Positions 40,199-54,513 of a stretch of 64,000 bases of DNA are shown here, in pieces (position 1 is the stretch's first letter; each line of letters starts with the position of its first letter). The notes under the pieces are model-generated. The model ran no database searches and was not told the origin of the DNA. It was given only the letters and a program-made list of their open reading frames with translations. Origin of the DNA: Antedon mediterranea (taxonomy: Eukaryota > Echinodermata > Crinoidea > Comatulida > Antedonidae); assembly GCF_964355755.1 (NCBI RefSeq), contig NC_092675.1, positions 28,296,912 to 28,360,911 on the forward strand, read 5' to 3'. Both the position numbers and the translations under genes were made by a program.

Positions 40199-41419
40199 AA
40201 ACTCTGTTCGTCGAAGTCTTTTGTTCAACAACTACTATTGCAATTTTCACTTACATTCCCAATTTCCTCGACTCTCTGAATTCTCACTCCTGATGACGAT
40301 CAAATTATATTGATAAAAACGTCGAGAAACTCAACGGTTCTTTTCAGAACTATATAGAAACTATTAAAACAAAAACTATCCCGATTTCAAATGTCTATTT
40401 CTACATTAACAACAGGTTAAATGTATTCCTCAGCAAATCATAAACAGGTAAATATTTGTTTGTCTATTCTACATTAAACCATTTACTCTGCAGACCTGGC
40501 TAATAAATTTAAAACAAACAGATGAAAGAAAATTCTCTGTGCGTGTTCTTTTTCTCTTTAATTATGCCTTGTTCACAACTAAAATGTCATGTATAGGCCT
40601 CCTACCGTACCAGTTGCAAACGGGACAGTATCTTTGTTATCTGTTAGAACACATTAGACAAACGAAATACAATGAATGTAATCAATATTTGTAATTATTA
40701 TTTTGAGTTAAAATAACCTAGTAAACTGATTTCTGGGTTATGCTTTTGTCGACAGTTTAAAGGTTTTTACCATTAACCATGATATTTAGTTATTTTAGCA
40801 CGGGAGCTTAGTATGAAGTTGCCTTTATAATCGGGTTTTATGGACATCCTGGTTTATTGACTAACTCAAAGCAAATCCAATTAGCGAAATAATGCAAGAG
40901 AAGAAAAAATAGAAGATTTGAGAGTTTTATTTTAGGCCATTACTTAAAACAAAACTATAGGAAAGTTAAATACAGTGCTGATGACGTTTCCAGTTTATTC
41001 TGATACAATGGTAATCCTCTACAGTACAGTCTACAATACTCTAAGATATGAAACAATGTTAAATCTTCTTACTTGATATGAAATAAAAAAAAAAGACGAT
41101 CCCAGATAAGACATAAACATCATAAAAATAACTACTGTATAGGCATTAACATTCTTAAACAACTCTTAAGTATCAAATTCAAATTTATTTTACTTTCTTC
41201 TTTCTTATCTCGATGTACCATTTAGGCCTATTGCTGGGAGTGTTTCGTACCATATTTGATGTTTGTAAGATAGTATAGCTTTCGGTTTCTTAAATCACTA
41301 TGTTTTCGTATTTATTCGATTAACATGTTCTTTGTAGGGCGCCATAAAAACTGTTATAGAATAGAACATTACTTTTGTTATTTCTCTTATTAAAGAAGTA
41401 TACCGTATCTTACGATACG

Positions 41420-44400
41420 ATGTACCGACTTATTTTTCACATCGGACTCCTTTGTTGGATGGTAAGACAAAGTCATTCGCAGGCATGTGGTGTCAATGCT
41501 CGACAGGGGATCATAAATGGCGACATAAGTATTGGATTTATTTTCCCATTTTCTGGGCCTAGTGAAGACGGAGTTGGTTGCAACACAACGGTACAGTCTC
41601 CAGATAATATTCAACTAATAGAAGCGGCAATACACATTGTGAATTCTATCAACAGCGACCAGATTCTTCCTGGAATAAGCATTGGTATGTAATATTTATT
41701 TTGCTTTAAAACTTTACACTTCCCTGGTTTTTAGTCAGATGTTTCTAAGAAGTTGGTTCTGTACGGAAAGATCCCTTAATTCTTCTTGCATAAAATTCTG
41801 TGAATTCTAGTATAGAAAAGAATATATATATTTTTTTCAGATCTGATAGACGGTTATACTGACGTACTGATTTTTTTTTATAGTAACGATACCGAAACGT
41901 AATGAATGATTGATTACTACAGTATAGATAGATCTGACGAGTAACGTAATGAATGATTGATTACTACAGTATAGATAGATCTGACGGGTAACGTAATGAA
42001 TGATTGATTACTACAGTATAGATAGATCTGACGAGTAACGTAATGAATGATTGATTACTACAGTATAGATAGATCTGACGAGTAACGTAATGAATGATTG
42101 ATTACTACAGTATAGATAGATCTGACGAGTATTAGGCCTAAATATTTACTTCTTATATTCTTCTATCCTTTGCTCTTAAAGGTTTAGAAGCATGGGACAC
42201 CTGCCATCTTTCAAGTGTGGCAGTAGACAGAAGCATTGCTTATTTAAATGAACAGGTGTCGTACACCAACGATGATGGAACAGCATGTTCTTCAACCAGC
42301 CTTTTGGCAGGTAAGTACTGACAAATGTTGATCATCATTGGCAGCATACACTGTACAAGATCCTTCCCCAAGGTATTTCTTCTACATGCAAAACACCCAG
42401 AACTACCCAGCATAGTCATCGGACACGTTGAAGATAGCCAAAGAAGAGAAGAAGTAGATCAACTGTACTTGTATAGAGAAAGCATTTGGAAACTAGTTTG
42501 TCTCTATGATGCACCATCGTTCGCTAATCTCGCATGGCTAACGAAATGAAGCAATTTTATTACGTCAAAGTTGGCGAAAACTTCTGACCAATAGAAATGA
42601 TAAGCAAACATACTAAAGTTACAAGATAACACGATAATGATACCTTTTTATTCTCGTGTTAGGTATGATTGGGTTGTCGGATAATGGACCAGCAACTGCT
42701 GTGACGTCACTCTTAAACGAGGCAATGGTCCCATTTGTCAGTTATGGGGCGTCTTCATCAAATTTGCAGATGTATGATTACTTTCTAAGGACGGTTCCAT
42801 CAGATTTTATGGATGTGGAGGTAAAACTTTCGACTTCAATTGTCAAGTAAACGATCACGATATGGCATAATTCATTGTATATTTGAACTTAACTTAACAT
42901 TCTTGTAATATAACATGTACAATATGAAATTCTGATGAAAATTAATCATATTTTTGTATTTTAAATTCCTAATTTAATAATTAATATAATTGAAACGAAA
43001 ACTCGTGAGGTGGTTTCCCGAATGATCGTAAAATCAAAACGGTACTGGGTATGACCAACTAACGTTCTTGTCACCAACTAGCCATCCATTCATATAGACG
43101 TACTGATGTTGCAGTCTATCCTACCCAGTTTTGATTTTAAAAATCATTCGGGAAACCACCTCACGACGATCACAATATGTATGTATGTATGTGTCATTCC
43201 ATTTACCGTACTTGTTTACTCGCTTTCAGGTAATAGTCAAAGTACTCGTGGAATTGAGGTGGACCTATGTTTACACCTTCACCTCAGCTGATGAATCGAA
43301 TATGGCAGCAAATGAATACTTCCAAATGTTGGCAAAGAACAACGGAATCTGTGTCAGTGACTCGAAAACTGTTTACACGAACTCGAACGACAGTGACTAC
43401 AATTCAATCATTTCTAGCTTTACAGATGGTGGTCCCAATATCGTAGTATTGTTTTCTTCTACAGCCGATTCTATTAGGCTTTTTCAGACAACTCAGAGTA
43501 TGTCAAAGGGTTTGCAATGGGTCATCGGGCGCGAGATTTTGAAAGATAGTATTGGTTTACAGAAAGACACCATTAACGTAACAAGAGGAATGCTTGGTGT
43601 TGCCCCGAGCGTGCTGAGTTCCAAAGTTGAAGCCTTTCAATCCGTCTTCACTGGTGACAACTCACTCAACAGCCAGGCTGATCCATGGTTCGTGGACTAT
43701 AAACTCTTACAAAAGACGAATGTCACACAAAACATGTTTGTAGCACCGTTACAGAATGCCTTCATGTTGTATGCAAACGCACTCCACAATGCGCAGGCAG
43801 ACCAATGCAGTGGAAACGGAGTTTGCGATACTTTAAGAAACATTTCTCCTAATGATCTTATGGGTTATCTAACCAAAGCAGAGTTTGTCGGGGTTGATGG
43901 ATCAAACGTGTCTTTTAGTAGTAATCGTCAGTTGATGAACCAATCCTACGACGTCTTCAATATTGGGTTTGCTAGTGAAACCCAAAATAAACGTTTTTCG
44001 GTAGGTAAAACAATTCATTCACAACACGGAGACACACATAGTTAAATGAACAATTTTAGAGAAACTCTCAACTAAATATTCATATTATGATTAGCCCGTG
44101 TCTAGGAATTGTGCTTTCATTAAAATCATTCCTGTGGGCCTAGTTATATAGGTATTCACTTATGGTACACTATAAACATCATTGCATATTTTTTTGGTGA
44201 TCTGTGTATAGACACTGACCGATATATTATATTTATTTTTAAATCTTTAGGTTGGAAATCTTACAAATAACAATCTTACATTAGAGAAAGATTCGATTCA
44301 TGTTTGGTGGCAAGGTAAGAAAGAGAGAGTATCCGATGTAAACGCCACGTGTGGTAGTCCGTGTCGAGATCTTGCATGTGGAGAGGCAGAGGATTTAACA

Positions 44401-47400
44401 AAGGTAAGCCATTCTTATTCGTTCAGAAGTAATTTCAATTTAACTTCATACACTTATTCCAATAACTAATATGCATAGTGCCTACACTACAGTGCACAAT
44501 CGAGTGATTGCGAACATTTTATTCGTTCAGAAGTAATTGTAATTTAACTTCTAAATCAAATAACTATTATGCGTAGTGCCTACACTACAATACACAATCG
44601 AGTGATTGCGAACTGAACAGACGATTTATCCATTAGGCGCGAAAATGTTGTAGACCTACTGACGTCAATCTGTTCTTACTTGCAGGTTTATATACCAGGC
44701 AACATTATTCTGGGAGGAATGTTCGGAGTACACGATAATGCGCCGTACCCTTCTTCAGCAGGTTGTGGCAATATAAACAACGAAGGAATCCAACAGTTAG
44801 AAGCTCTATTTTACGGTCTTGATTTATTAAACAGCGACAGTTCAGTACTTCCGAATATTACTGTCGGAATTGATGCTTTTGACACTTGTAACTCTCCTAG
44901 CCGAGCTGGGAACATAGCAATTAAACTTGTCAGTGATGCCGAATTTGGTGGTACCGGTTCTGGACAACGGACAGATGCATCGGGCAATATAGAACATGTT
45001 TATGGGATAATAGGTCCTGGATCTGATGATGAGTGTTCCGAAGTTTTGAAAGTGTCCGGCATTTACGATGTTCCTGATATTTCGTACTCTGCCCAATCAG
45101 CGAGTCTTAGTAATACGTATAATTATCCAGAGTTTGCGCGTACTGTATCCGTGGAAACCATGCCGATTGCCGCCATAATTGAAATTCTGGTAGCAAAAAA
45201 TTGGAATTTTGTGCAGGCAGTTATCACTCCGAGTTCGTACGGCTGGAACTCATACAGTGTTTTATCTCAGCAAGCACCGCCTGTAAGTTCAAATTTCATT
45301 TCTAAAGTTCGTAGTAAAGTTGGGCCTAAGAACCCAAGTTCAGTGGTAAATATCGTTCTACAACCTTGTCTCTTTCTTTGTCTAATGATTTCTTCGCGCC
45401 TTTGATAATGTTTGATTTAATTTAACACATTAAGCTCTATATGCTCAAATATGGTAGTGAAATGCTCAAATATGGTAGTGAAATGCTCAAATATGGTAGT
45501 GAAATGCTCAAATATGGTAGTGAAATGCTCAAATATGGTAGTGAAATGCTCAAATATGGTAGTGAAATGCTCAAATATGGTAGTGAAATGCTCAAATATG
45601 GTAATGATATGACATCATCATGTCTATATATGGGCACCTCAAATTTTGATAGTGTAAGACAGAGCTTTATAAACTTCTGCACATTTGTTATGTTACAGAA
45701 AGGAATTTGTGTGACACAGAGAGTGATGCCTAGCAATGCAGTGTCTATGGATTCTCTTATTGAAGATATGACCCAAGGTGATGCCGCTAATGTAACGATT
45801 CTGTTGACTGAAGAAGGTGACACATACCGGTTCTTAACAGAGATTACAGCCAGAAATTTAAATGGAAAATTCTACATAATTGCAGCAACCAAATGGCCAG
45901 TAAATACTGTTACTAATGACATACAAAATGGACTTAAAGGTACATAACAAAAATGGAACTTTTATCAGTTGGCATAAACGTTTCTAATTGTTACAATTCT
46001 TTATGTTATTATATTCGTTTATTTGTAGTTTATATCTTATCGGATTTATTCTATTTTTCAAAGGTTTAACTGTTGTTAACATGAGAGATCGTGACGTCAC
46101 AGGGTTTAAGCAATATTTCAGCAATCTGAAGCCTTCTACAAACCTTCGCAATCCTTGGTTTAGAGAGTATTGGCAGAATGTATTCAACTGTAGTTTTGAG
46201 GACAACAAACAGATGTGTAATGGTTAGTTATTTTAATTTAACGTACATTATCCCAACATCAACATATACGCCATTGTGTTCATCGTTATCATCATCCAAG
46301 GCATAACAATATTTTGTATACAGTATTTTTAATTTTGCAATATTTTTGTTTTGTCTGTATAGTATTGTTTTATATGTATTTAAATATCTTTCATCTCAAG
46401 TGGCCAAGGAGGACAATTATTATATTACATTTATGCTGATTACAGTTCATTTCCAAAAATAAGACTACTTTTACTTCAATGTTTCAAATAGATTCCATGT
46501 CTTTGAAACCCGCTAATGTCACCAATCCGTACGTTGGTGAAGTGGTTGATAGCTTGTATGCAATGGCGTATGGACTTCACACTCTACAGGGTAACAAGTG
46601 TCCTCTGCAAACGTCTGTATGCTACGACATGACCCAATCCACTGGAAATGAACTATTCCTAAATATGAGAAGTGCTAATTTTGAAAGTAGAAATGAAGAT
46701 AAGAAAATGGTGTATTTTAACTATCAAGGAGATGGCAGTTCTGATTATGACATATTTAACTACCAACAAGTTGGTGGAAACCCATTTGAATATGTTAAGA
46801 TTGGCTCTTATACAATGAGCAAATTAGATATAAATGCAACGTTAGTGAAATATTACGACCAGTCTGGTAGAGAAGCCCCTAACGATGGTAATGCTTGCGT
46901 GGGTACTTGCGACAACTGTGAGGCAGTACAGAAAGAAAAGGTGGCGGAGGTACGAAATGGTGATGTTTGGATCGGAGGTAGGCATGTAATTTTTATATAC
47001 ACTAAGATGAAATAGGCCATAACCCGTTACATCAACCAATTGATAGCAGTTAGGCCTACTAAATTTAATTCGGGTATCCTATATTATGCGATAATTGAAT
47101 TATGATACGAAAGCAGAAACAATTTTTTAAAAGTGTGTGTTAACTGTTTTATTGTTCTATAATGTTGATGATGATTTAATCTCTATATCTTTTGGAATGT
47201 CAATATTATAATCTATTTATTCTTTATACAAAAATGCATAATTCTTTGTTTAGGCCTAATTGAAACATTATGGAGTATACTTCGTGTTGCAGCTATAATT
47301 ATTATTCTAAAGCTCTGTCTAAACACTATAAAACTAGTTTGACAAAGAAAGTGTGATGTGCCCAAATATGGTAGTGATATGACATCATCATGTAAATATA

Positions 47401-50400
47401 TGGGCACATAATTTGTCACATAAAGTTTGATTTTGAGCTTTAAAAAATCATTGTGTTCTGATTTTTAGGATTTTTTGAGCTAAATCAACCTGGCAACGAC
47501 CGTATCAATTGTTTAGACGAACTTCTGCCTTACAATATACAGCATCTAGAAGCGTTTATGTGGGCGATTGATGAAGTCAACAAGAATATATCTATATTAC
47601 CAGATATTAACATAGGAGCCATAGCGTTTGATACATGTGGCCTTCCTGAAAAAGCTCGACGCGACGTGACAAACTTCGTCTCAAAGGCGGTTGAATATCG
47701 CTCAGGCTACCCCAAGGATAGCATACGAGTGACTGGAATTATTGGCGGAGAAACTAGTGATTCGTCCATCGAAATCGCAGACGTTATAACACCGTTAAAC
47801 ATTTCCCAGATAAGCTATGCTGCAACCAGTGAAGTTTTGAATGACGTAAACAAGTACCCGTATTTTATGCGCACCGTTTCTACAGATTCAGACCAGGCAC
47901 GCGCTTTGGTTGATATCATAACAAGCTTCGGTTGGACATACGTTTCTGTATTGTATTCTGATGACGAGTATGGTATAGATATGCTTCGTGAATTCAGTAA
48001 AATTGCTCAAAACTCCGACATATGCATCGCAATGAATCTGAAAATTCAGATAAATTCGACAATAAATGACTTTGACCAAAACGTGAAGACGCTGCTAACA
48101 AACAGGCAGTCAACGATTGCTGTTCTTTTGACGTCTGATATTGATACAAAGCAGATCCTTGATGCTGCACAACGTCAGGACGTCTCCAGCATTCAGTGGT
48201 TAGGAACCGAAACATGGGGATCAAGAGGTTATATTACACAGGCTGCTAGAAATACTTCTCAGCGTGCTATAACAATACAATTTCAAGAGACAGTCGCTAA
48301 AGGATTTAAAGAATACTATACTAATTTGAATCCTTATTATAATACTCGTAATCCATGGTTTAGTCAGTTTTGGATGGACAACTTCCAATGCAATCTAAAT
48401 TTGTGGAATGTAGAGAAAAAGTATGATAGTCAATGTCATTGGGATCTAAAACTTGAAGACGATTACGTGGAAGAAGCAGAAGTTACATACATTGCAAACG
48501 CTGTAAAGGCTTTTGCAATTGGACTTAATAAAACTATGCAAATAGTATGTCCTGACGTCACAAAGTAAGCAATTATTTTAAGTTGTTTTAAACAGTAATT
48601 TCAATGAATGAATGTAACATCATAACTTAACAATCTGTACTATTTTTTTAGCTATGTATGTCAGGCTGTTTACAACAATTCGAATTTGCTTAAAGAAAAC
48701 ATACGGTCTGCACAATTCATTGGATTCGGAGGAAAAGAATTCAGTTTCGACGCAGAAGGAAATGGGCCACCCAAGTATGATATTCTGAACTTTGTTGGCG
48801 ATGCCTATAATATGGTAAGATAAAAACCCGATTCTCTGTATCTCCACATATGACCATATTTGTCTAGTAGAATATCATAGGAAAATTCCGAAATACATCT
48901 CTTGTGTATCACATGTGGTGACGGTATCATGTAATGATAGGTTAGTGGTTAGGTTATGGTCTATGTTAGGCGATACATGTGAAACACATGTGATCCTATA
49001 TCATCGCATTTTCCTAATATACTAGACAAATTTAGATACAGTACCAAGTATCGGCTCTTTGATGAGAACGATGATTATAATGACAAACGAATATTAACCT
49101 ACATAGCAAAGTTGTAATCATTCTTTAAATAGTGTTTATAAATCTGACAACAAAATGCTACAATAGCATTCGAAATCAATAAAACAAAAAAAAATCGGAT
49201 ACCCTTAATTAAAGAGGACACTCTCCACTGTATATGTAAGTTTTAAAATGTATTTGTATTCAAAAATTTGTGATAGATTGGTTCATGGGTTAACGGTACG
49301 TTAACCTGGAATGGAACAGACTGGAAAACAGCAGTTGACAACGTAAAATCTGAATGTGTTGGACGATGCACGGAGTGTACAAGAGATGATGAAATTAAGG
49401 TAGCAAATGTATCGGGAGAGTTGCAGATTCCAGCTTTCTTCTCCATTCATGAGCATGCTAATTACAGTGATTGTGGAGCACTTCGTTATTCTGGTATAAT
49501 AAATCTAGAAGCATTTTTGTATGCGTTGGATGAAATTAACCACAGTGAAACTTTGCTTCCCGGTGTCAAACTCGGTACGAACGCGTTCGATACTTGTATG
49601 ACTAGTTCGCGAGCAGTGCGAGAAGCGTCATCTTTACTTGCAGGACTGCTAGACGTTGGAAGTAATGGTTGGTCATCTGTTGTGGGAATGGTGGGGTCTG
49701 AGACAGATGACATAACTAAAGGCTTAGCAGCAGTATCAAAAGAACATCAATATACACAAGTAAGTTTTTAGGAGAGATTTTTGAAAGAGATTAAAAGAGA
49801 TTTGTTTCTTCATTTTATGTGGAACTTATTGCGGCGTTGGTCTTGTTTAACGCAACACGAAGAAACTGGCTGCTGTTAAACTATTTTATCGTCCTTAAAG
49901 AAGAACTTATTTATACTAAATTAGTGTTATTACATTAGAAACTTTTTATTTTACTAGGTAAGCTATGGAGCATTCTCGAATTCCTTCAACGATTTAGATG
50001 AATACCCGTACCTTCTGCGAGCGTTACCGCCATCTTCTGTTTCAATACAAGTCATAGTGGACATCCTCAAGCTCAATAAATGGAATGGTGTCTTTGTGAT
50101 ATACTCAAATACAATGGAAAACAAAACAAGTAAGTAGCATTATGCAAACAAATAAAGAAGTTCTAGAATTAGGTTGATACGGTGGAAAATTCAATTTCCT
50201 TTTTATTTCATTTATAAAATAAGAAGATTCATTAATAAATAGGCTAGGTCTGCTGGGTACTTTTTTATTTAAAGTGTTTAAAAGTTTGAATTGAGTGAAT
50301 CAATGCAACGTTTGTCTGCCACATACAGTACATACAAATTGTTTATTGAATAATACCCAATTTTTCTTTGTAAAATAGATGTAAACGTATTTACTGAAAC

Positions 50401-53275
50401 TGCCGTAAAAGAGGAAATCTGTATTCAGCAACAGTTGATAGTTCCACGTAATGCAGAAGACAGCGAATATACTGAAATAATAAGTGAGATTGCCGGCGAC
50501 CCAGACTCACCAATAGTAGTGTTACTCTTTACAACGTTAACAGATACAAACAAACTACAGCTTGAAGCGACTAAATCAAAGCGTCACATGACATGGATTG
50601 AAGCAGGAGGTATCGGTAAGAAACCTCTAAAGAAAACTGATGTCAGTAGTGCCGTGTCTGGTAGTTTCTACGTGGCACCGACAGCACCTGGGTCAATCAA
50701 GCGTTTTACGGATTATTTCAATATTTTAGGAAAAAACAACAATCGTAATCCATGGTTCGAAGAGTACTTGGAACAAATTAATGGAGGGTGCGATCCTACT
50801 TCTGGAGTAGCATGTACATCGCCTGCTCAGCTCTCCCTGAACGATGCCGATCAATTAATGGTAGGGGCTATATTTGACAGTGTGTTCGCTATTGCGTACG
50901 GGATAGACTCATTGCTGAAGTCAACATGCAGTGGTGGTGATGGTTCTGGAATATGTGCAGAATTCCTCAATCTAACTCCTGACGACCTTTTCAAAGTAAT
51001 TCAAAAGGTAAATGGTAAAGGTATTACTGGTGGAGATTTGGCATTTACTACTGATGGGTATATGATGAGAGATTTTGATGTATATAACTATCAAGAAAAA
51101 GACGATGATTATTCGTTTGTCAATGTAAGTTTCATTAATTCAATTGTTTGTTGTAATAATATTTCTCTAGTAATCATAGGTAATGGGAAATAAAGAAGGG
51201 TCTAGGAAATATGTCCTTTCAAGCTCCCTCAACCTTACCCAACTTAGAGACATCTTAATTGATATCAACAAACATCTTTTTAACTACTACTTACGTCTAA
51301 ACTGTTCATTTATACTTTAAGTTGACAATATTTTAAACAAAGTAATCTACTAACGAAATGATCTTACGCTTTGTAGGTTGGAACATGGTCTAATAAGAAC
51401 AACTTGATCCTTGATTCTGTTGAGTTTTATGGTGATGACGGAAAGACAACCGAATCACTAACTTCAACGTGTAAAGAACGAGTTGTTACTACTGTAACAT
51501 ATCCACCAAAGATGACGACAGATGAATCCGAAAAGAGCCATAATAGTCAGAAACTCACGTCTGAAAAATCTGTAACGGGTAATTTATATTACGTCATCGT
51601 GTGTCTTTGTCTTGTGGGTATAGCGTTAACATTGGCAACAATGCTATATTTTTTCCTTAAGCGAAAGACCTCATTGGTGTCGAAATATTCCTACAGTCTA
51701 TGTACACTACATCTGATTTCAATCCTTTTCTTGTACATTCTGCCTCTTCTCTTTGGAATTGAAGCTTCTGATTCGGTATGTGCTGTACAACATTTTATTA
51801 TTGGACTGGCTTTCGCTGCACGCACAGCAAGTGCATTGTTGATGTCTATTCGGTTGTACCGCACCGGGAAGCACGAGAGAAGGATTTCTGGCGAGAAAAC
51901 AACCCACACAAACGATAGTAGTCAAACAATATTGTTCTGCTGCCTGATGTTAGTTGAGGTGATGTTGATTGTGGAGTGGGTCGTTATTGAACCTCTGGAG
52001 AAACTCTACGTTACCGGCTCAGACGAGACCTTAAAATGTTTTTACGACATGGATGCTCTGGCGATTTCTTTTATTTACATCTTCGTGATGTTGCTGGTGA
52101 CACTTGGTGTAACAATCTGGGCTAGGATGAAAGTGGATTTGGCATACCATCCCCAGATATTTGGTGTCATGATTTCGACTATCGGTAAGAACTTATTTCT
52201 TAAGTGTTCGGTACCAATAAACTGGTATTTGTATGTATATTGAATTAGATATTTGTCACAAAGACAGCCCATTTCACTTGTGGACACTGAGAAGACTCTG
52301 TTAGCAGACTGAAAGCTAGTACAAATTACATTTTATTTTAACTCACTCAATTTACGAAAAACTATTTTGTTGTTGCTATATTTAAGTGAAGTTACCAATT
52401 CATATATATTCATATCTATTGTTTTCCTTTATTTAAATTAAAACCCCACTTTCTTTTCCAGGAACAATGGTGACGTTCATCATATGGATTCTTGCAGCAA
52501 ATATGACCGACAAAGAAGAAGACATTCCAACTTTCATTAGCTTTGGTGCTATTGTCACAGCGACAATTACTCTTATAGTTATCTTCCCGCCAAAAATTGC
52601 TCATATTTACAAACGATATGATCCAAGGTTTGACGATACTGCCAGCATCCTTTCAAGAAGTTCCTCCGTTACTTCAAATGCAAATCGATACGTGGAACCT
52701 CGTAAGTGTTTTAAGTAAATGTACAGTTATCTTAAGCCCTGTCTACACTATCAAACTTTATAATGTGCACATATATGGACACGATGACATCATATGACTG
52801 CCATATTCGGACACGTACACTTCAAGCTAGTTTGATAGTATAGACAAAGCTTTACAGTAAATTACATACATTTATATTACGGGAGATAATATAACTATTG
52901 ATCGAAACAAGCTGTGCGACTGACTTTTCTCTCGGAGAACATGCGGTAATATTATGTTGCCTCTTCTTATAAATGTTGCTGATTTGCACAACTCAATATA
53001 ACACTATCAAAACAAATACACTCTGCTCTATTTCTAAATATGGACCGTTCTTTCTGTACCTGTGTTATAATGTTATTCTACTAACTTCTCAACCCACTGT
53101 GAACAATATAATGTTCGGCTACTGTACTTTACTTGCTAATTGTAATTAAATTGTTAAATATATGTCTGTTTTTCTTTTTGTAGGCAGCACTAGCGCATCA
53201 AACGTAGTTGTTGAAAACCCAGCTGCTCTTGGTGTTTTGGCTGAAGAAGAAAAGGAGGAAAACACTGGCGTATAA
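41420..53275 (+). CDS. class C G-protein-coupled receptor with four mGluR-type ligand modules
   Basis: Predicted 2252-aa cell-surface receptor. Exons: 41420-41684, 42182-42310, 42663-42820, 43230-44000, 44251-44403, 44686-45282, 45699-45939, 46064-46222, 46492-46977, 47469-48564, 48652-48814, 49277-49759, 49958-50129, 50379-51124, 51377-52184, 52462-52701, 53184-53275 (TAA). Total 6759 bases, every junction in phase. Residues 1-21 look like a signal peptide. Four Venus-flytrap modules follow, about 22-492, 493-987, 988-1447 and 1448-1905. Each has LPxxxxG then a DTC motif, and PWF (RNPWF in the last three), as in mGluRs. One seven-helix domain (about 1943-2190) ends FPPKIAHIYK, and the tail is about 60 residues. 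No full nine-cysteine domain is present. The usual family member has one module. I chose the ATG at 41420 because it opens the signal peptide. Confidence 0.9.
41896..42130 (+). repeat. 47-bp tandem array in receptor intron 1
   Basis: Five units of acgtaatgaatgattgatta plus ctacagtatagatagatctg; the phrase gatctgacg recurs every 47 bases. Copies are nearly identical. Confidence 0.9.
43004..43165. repeat. 162-bp inverted-repeat element in receptor intron 3
   Basis: cgtgaggtggtttcccgaat at the left and its exact reverse complement at the right; weaker pairing continues for about 45 bases on each arm. It lies about 65 bases upstream of the exon 4 acceptor. Confidence 0.75.
44686..46977 (+). other. 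receptor module B (second Venus-flytrap domain)
   Basis: Encoded by exons 6-9. It has GIQQLEAL, LPNITVG with AFDTC, GIIGPGSDD, ISYSAQSAS, SSYGW (keeping the hinge tyrosine), RNPWFREYW and FEYVKIGSY. The segment between SSYGW and KGICV is shorter than in module C. It ends with the linker CVGTCDNC. Confidence 0.85.
45431..45668. repeat. inverted-repeat element family I with an expanded 21-bp core, receptor intron 6
   Basis: It has the family ends aagctctat and gtaagacagagctttat, but the internal phrase atgctcaaatatggtagtga is repeated eight times at a 21-base spacing. The reading frame is open through the repeats and joins exon 7 (45699) in frame. Confidence 0.85.
47309..47441. repeat. inverted-repeat element family I, receptor intron 9
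   Basis: From aaagctctgtctaaacacta through cccaaatatggtagtgatat to ataaagtttgattttgagct. It lies 27 bases upstream of the exon 10 acceptor. Confidence 0.65.
47469..49399 (+). other. receptor module C (third Venus-flytrap domain)
   Basis: Encoded by exons 10, 11 and the start of 12; exon 10 alone covers about 365 codons. It has NIQHLEAF, LPDINIG with AFDTC, ISYAATSEV, RTVSTD, DEYGIDM, LGTETWG, RNPWFSQFW and FDAEGNGPPKYDILN. It keeps more mGluR ligand positions than the other modules. It ends with CVGRCTEC. Confidence 0.88.
48870..49040. repeat. inverted-repeat element family III, receptor intron 11
   Basis: Left arm tttgtctagtagaatatcat and right arm near ctaatatactagacaaattt are inverted; the centre holds atcacatgtggtgacgg and catgtgaaacacatgtg, as in the other two copies. 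Confidence 0.6.
49400..51560 (+). other. receptor module D (fourth Venus-flytrap domain) and membrane-proximal linker
   Basis: Encoded from within exon 12 to exon 15; there is no intron at the C/D boundary. It has GIINLEAF, LPGVKLG with AFDTC, VSYGAFSNS, RNPWFEEYL and VGTWSNKNNL. A linker of about 35-40 Ser/Thr/Lys-rich residues with one cysteine (CKERVV) precedes the first helix. Confidence 0.85.
51584..52610 (+). other. receptor seven-helix domain
   Basis: Exons 15 and 16. Helix 1 starts LYYVIVCLCLVG; helix 2 has SLCTLHLISILF; helix 3 starts at the conserved Cys of VCAVQHFIIG and ends SIRLYRTGK; helix 4 is in LFCCLMLVEVMLIVEW; loop 2 has the partner Cys in LKCFYD; helix 5 is ISFIYIFVMLLV; helix 6 is MISTIGTMVTFIIWIL; helix 7 ends FPPKIAHIYK, the class C PK motif. 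Helix 6 is split by the intron at 52185-52461. Confidence 0.9.
52735..52852. repeat. inverted-repeat element family I, last receptor intron
   Basis: From cctgtctacactatcaaact to gtttgatagtatagacaaag, with catatatggacacgatgac at the centre. Confidence 0.65.
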
Positions 53276-54513
53276 AAAGTACGCTTAGTTTGCCTACTAC
53301 TGCGGTCGAACCATTCAATCTAGAAATATAAGTTTACGCGTTTGAACGTTTTGCTTATATCCATTCCTCTATATTTATCTTCTGTTTGGATTTTGTATTG
53401 TTTGAAATGGTGATGATTTCAGATATATTTTTTATAACTAAAACGTACTTATAAAGTATTTTGTATGATGATAAATTTCGGAGTTTCTAAAACTAAATAT
53501 GATAAGATATGATGATATTAGATAATTCGTATCATAAAGAATTTTAGTTTTTTAAACAGTTTTTCAAAGTAACGGAGAAGATCCGTTTTGTCGAATTGTG
53601 GAAGTAAAACAAATAATGGCAAGACTCGCTCCCACTAAATGTCAGAGTTTCTCCATTTAAAATATGTGGGAAAAGTCGACATCCTAAAAATATTAAAATA
53701 GATTATACCTTTCAAAATAATGAACGAGAAGAAAATAAATCGTTTTTATTATGAACGTAATTTGTAAACACGTATCTACGTCACTATGGTTTCAACTATG
53801 TGATGGATTAAATAGTTAACGTCTACTAATATAATTTTTACCGGTGAATGGGTTATAGAAAATATATTGTTTATATCTTTAAAAAATTATACTTAAGTAT
53901 AGGCCTACGGTACTTAAAGCATTCCTTACTACAGTACTTTCGAGCTAATACAATATTTTTGAAGTTTTATTATTGTAAATGCTTTATGTAAATTGTAAAC
54001 GTTTAATGTGCCTTGAGCATGACCTTTGGCGCATGACATTTGGTAGAGTTAATACATTATAATACATCGTTATTATTATAAATTTATATTATATGAAAAT
54101 CTTAAATTTTAACAATCATTATATAGCTATTATGATGGTGTAAATGTATTTTTTACGATTTTGTAACATAATGTTTTTTAGTAATGTATTTTGTCACTTT
54201 TACTACAGTTTTAGAATGGTTTCCTAATATGATAAATTGATTACATTTTATGTAGCGTCTGTACAGCAATTTCAACATAGTTGAGACAACTATTGTAAAA
54301 TATAACAACATATATAGTATGGTTTCTTGTACTTTTACTTAAGTGTTATTTGGTGTTAAACCATGACAAGTCGTTATATTGTCGATTAATTTCTCTATCC
54401 CTCTTTAATTATTATGCAACTATGGTATTGCATTATCTTCTTCTTTCGAGTGCTACACTATTACGTCATTTCATGACTGGTACGTCGACTAGCACATTTT
54501 TTAGTGGCAGCTT

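Larger units (their letters stand above)
36295..41419. other. spacer between the TRPC and receptor genes
   Basis: No coding exon recognised over about 5.1 kb. It begins with the TRPC 3' UTR, with a possible AATAAA at 36435. It contains two family II elements, a hairpin at 39217-39253, a perfect palindrome at 40165-40198, and the region where the promoter and any noncoding first exon of the receptor gene should lie. Confidence 0.5.
41483..44403 (+). other. receptor module A (first Venus-flytrap domain)
   Basis: Encoded by exons 1-5. It has LPGISIG, the DTC motif (as AWDTC), GMIGLSDNG, the hinge phrase VSYGASSSN, RTVPSD and DPWF. It is the most divergent module and starts after the signal peptide. 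It ends with the linker CGSPCRDLACG. Confidence 0.85.
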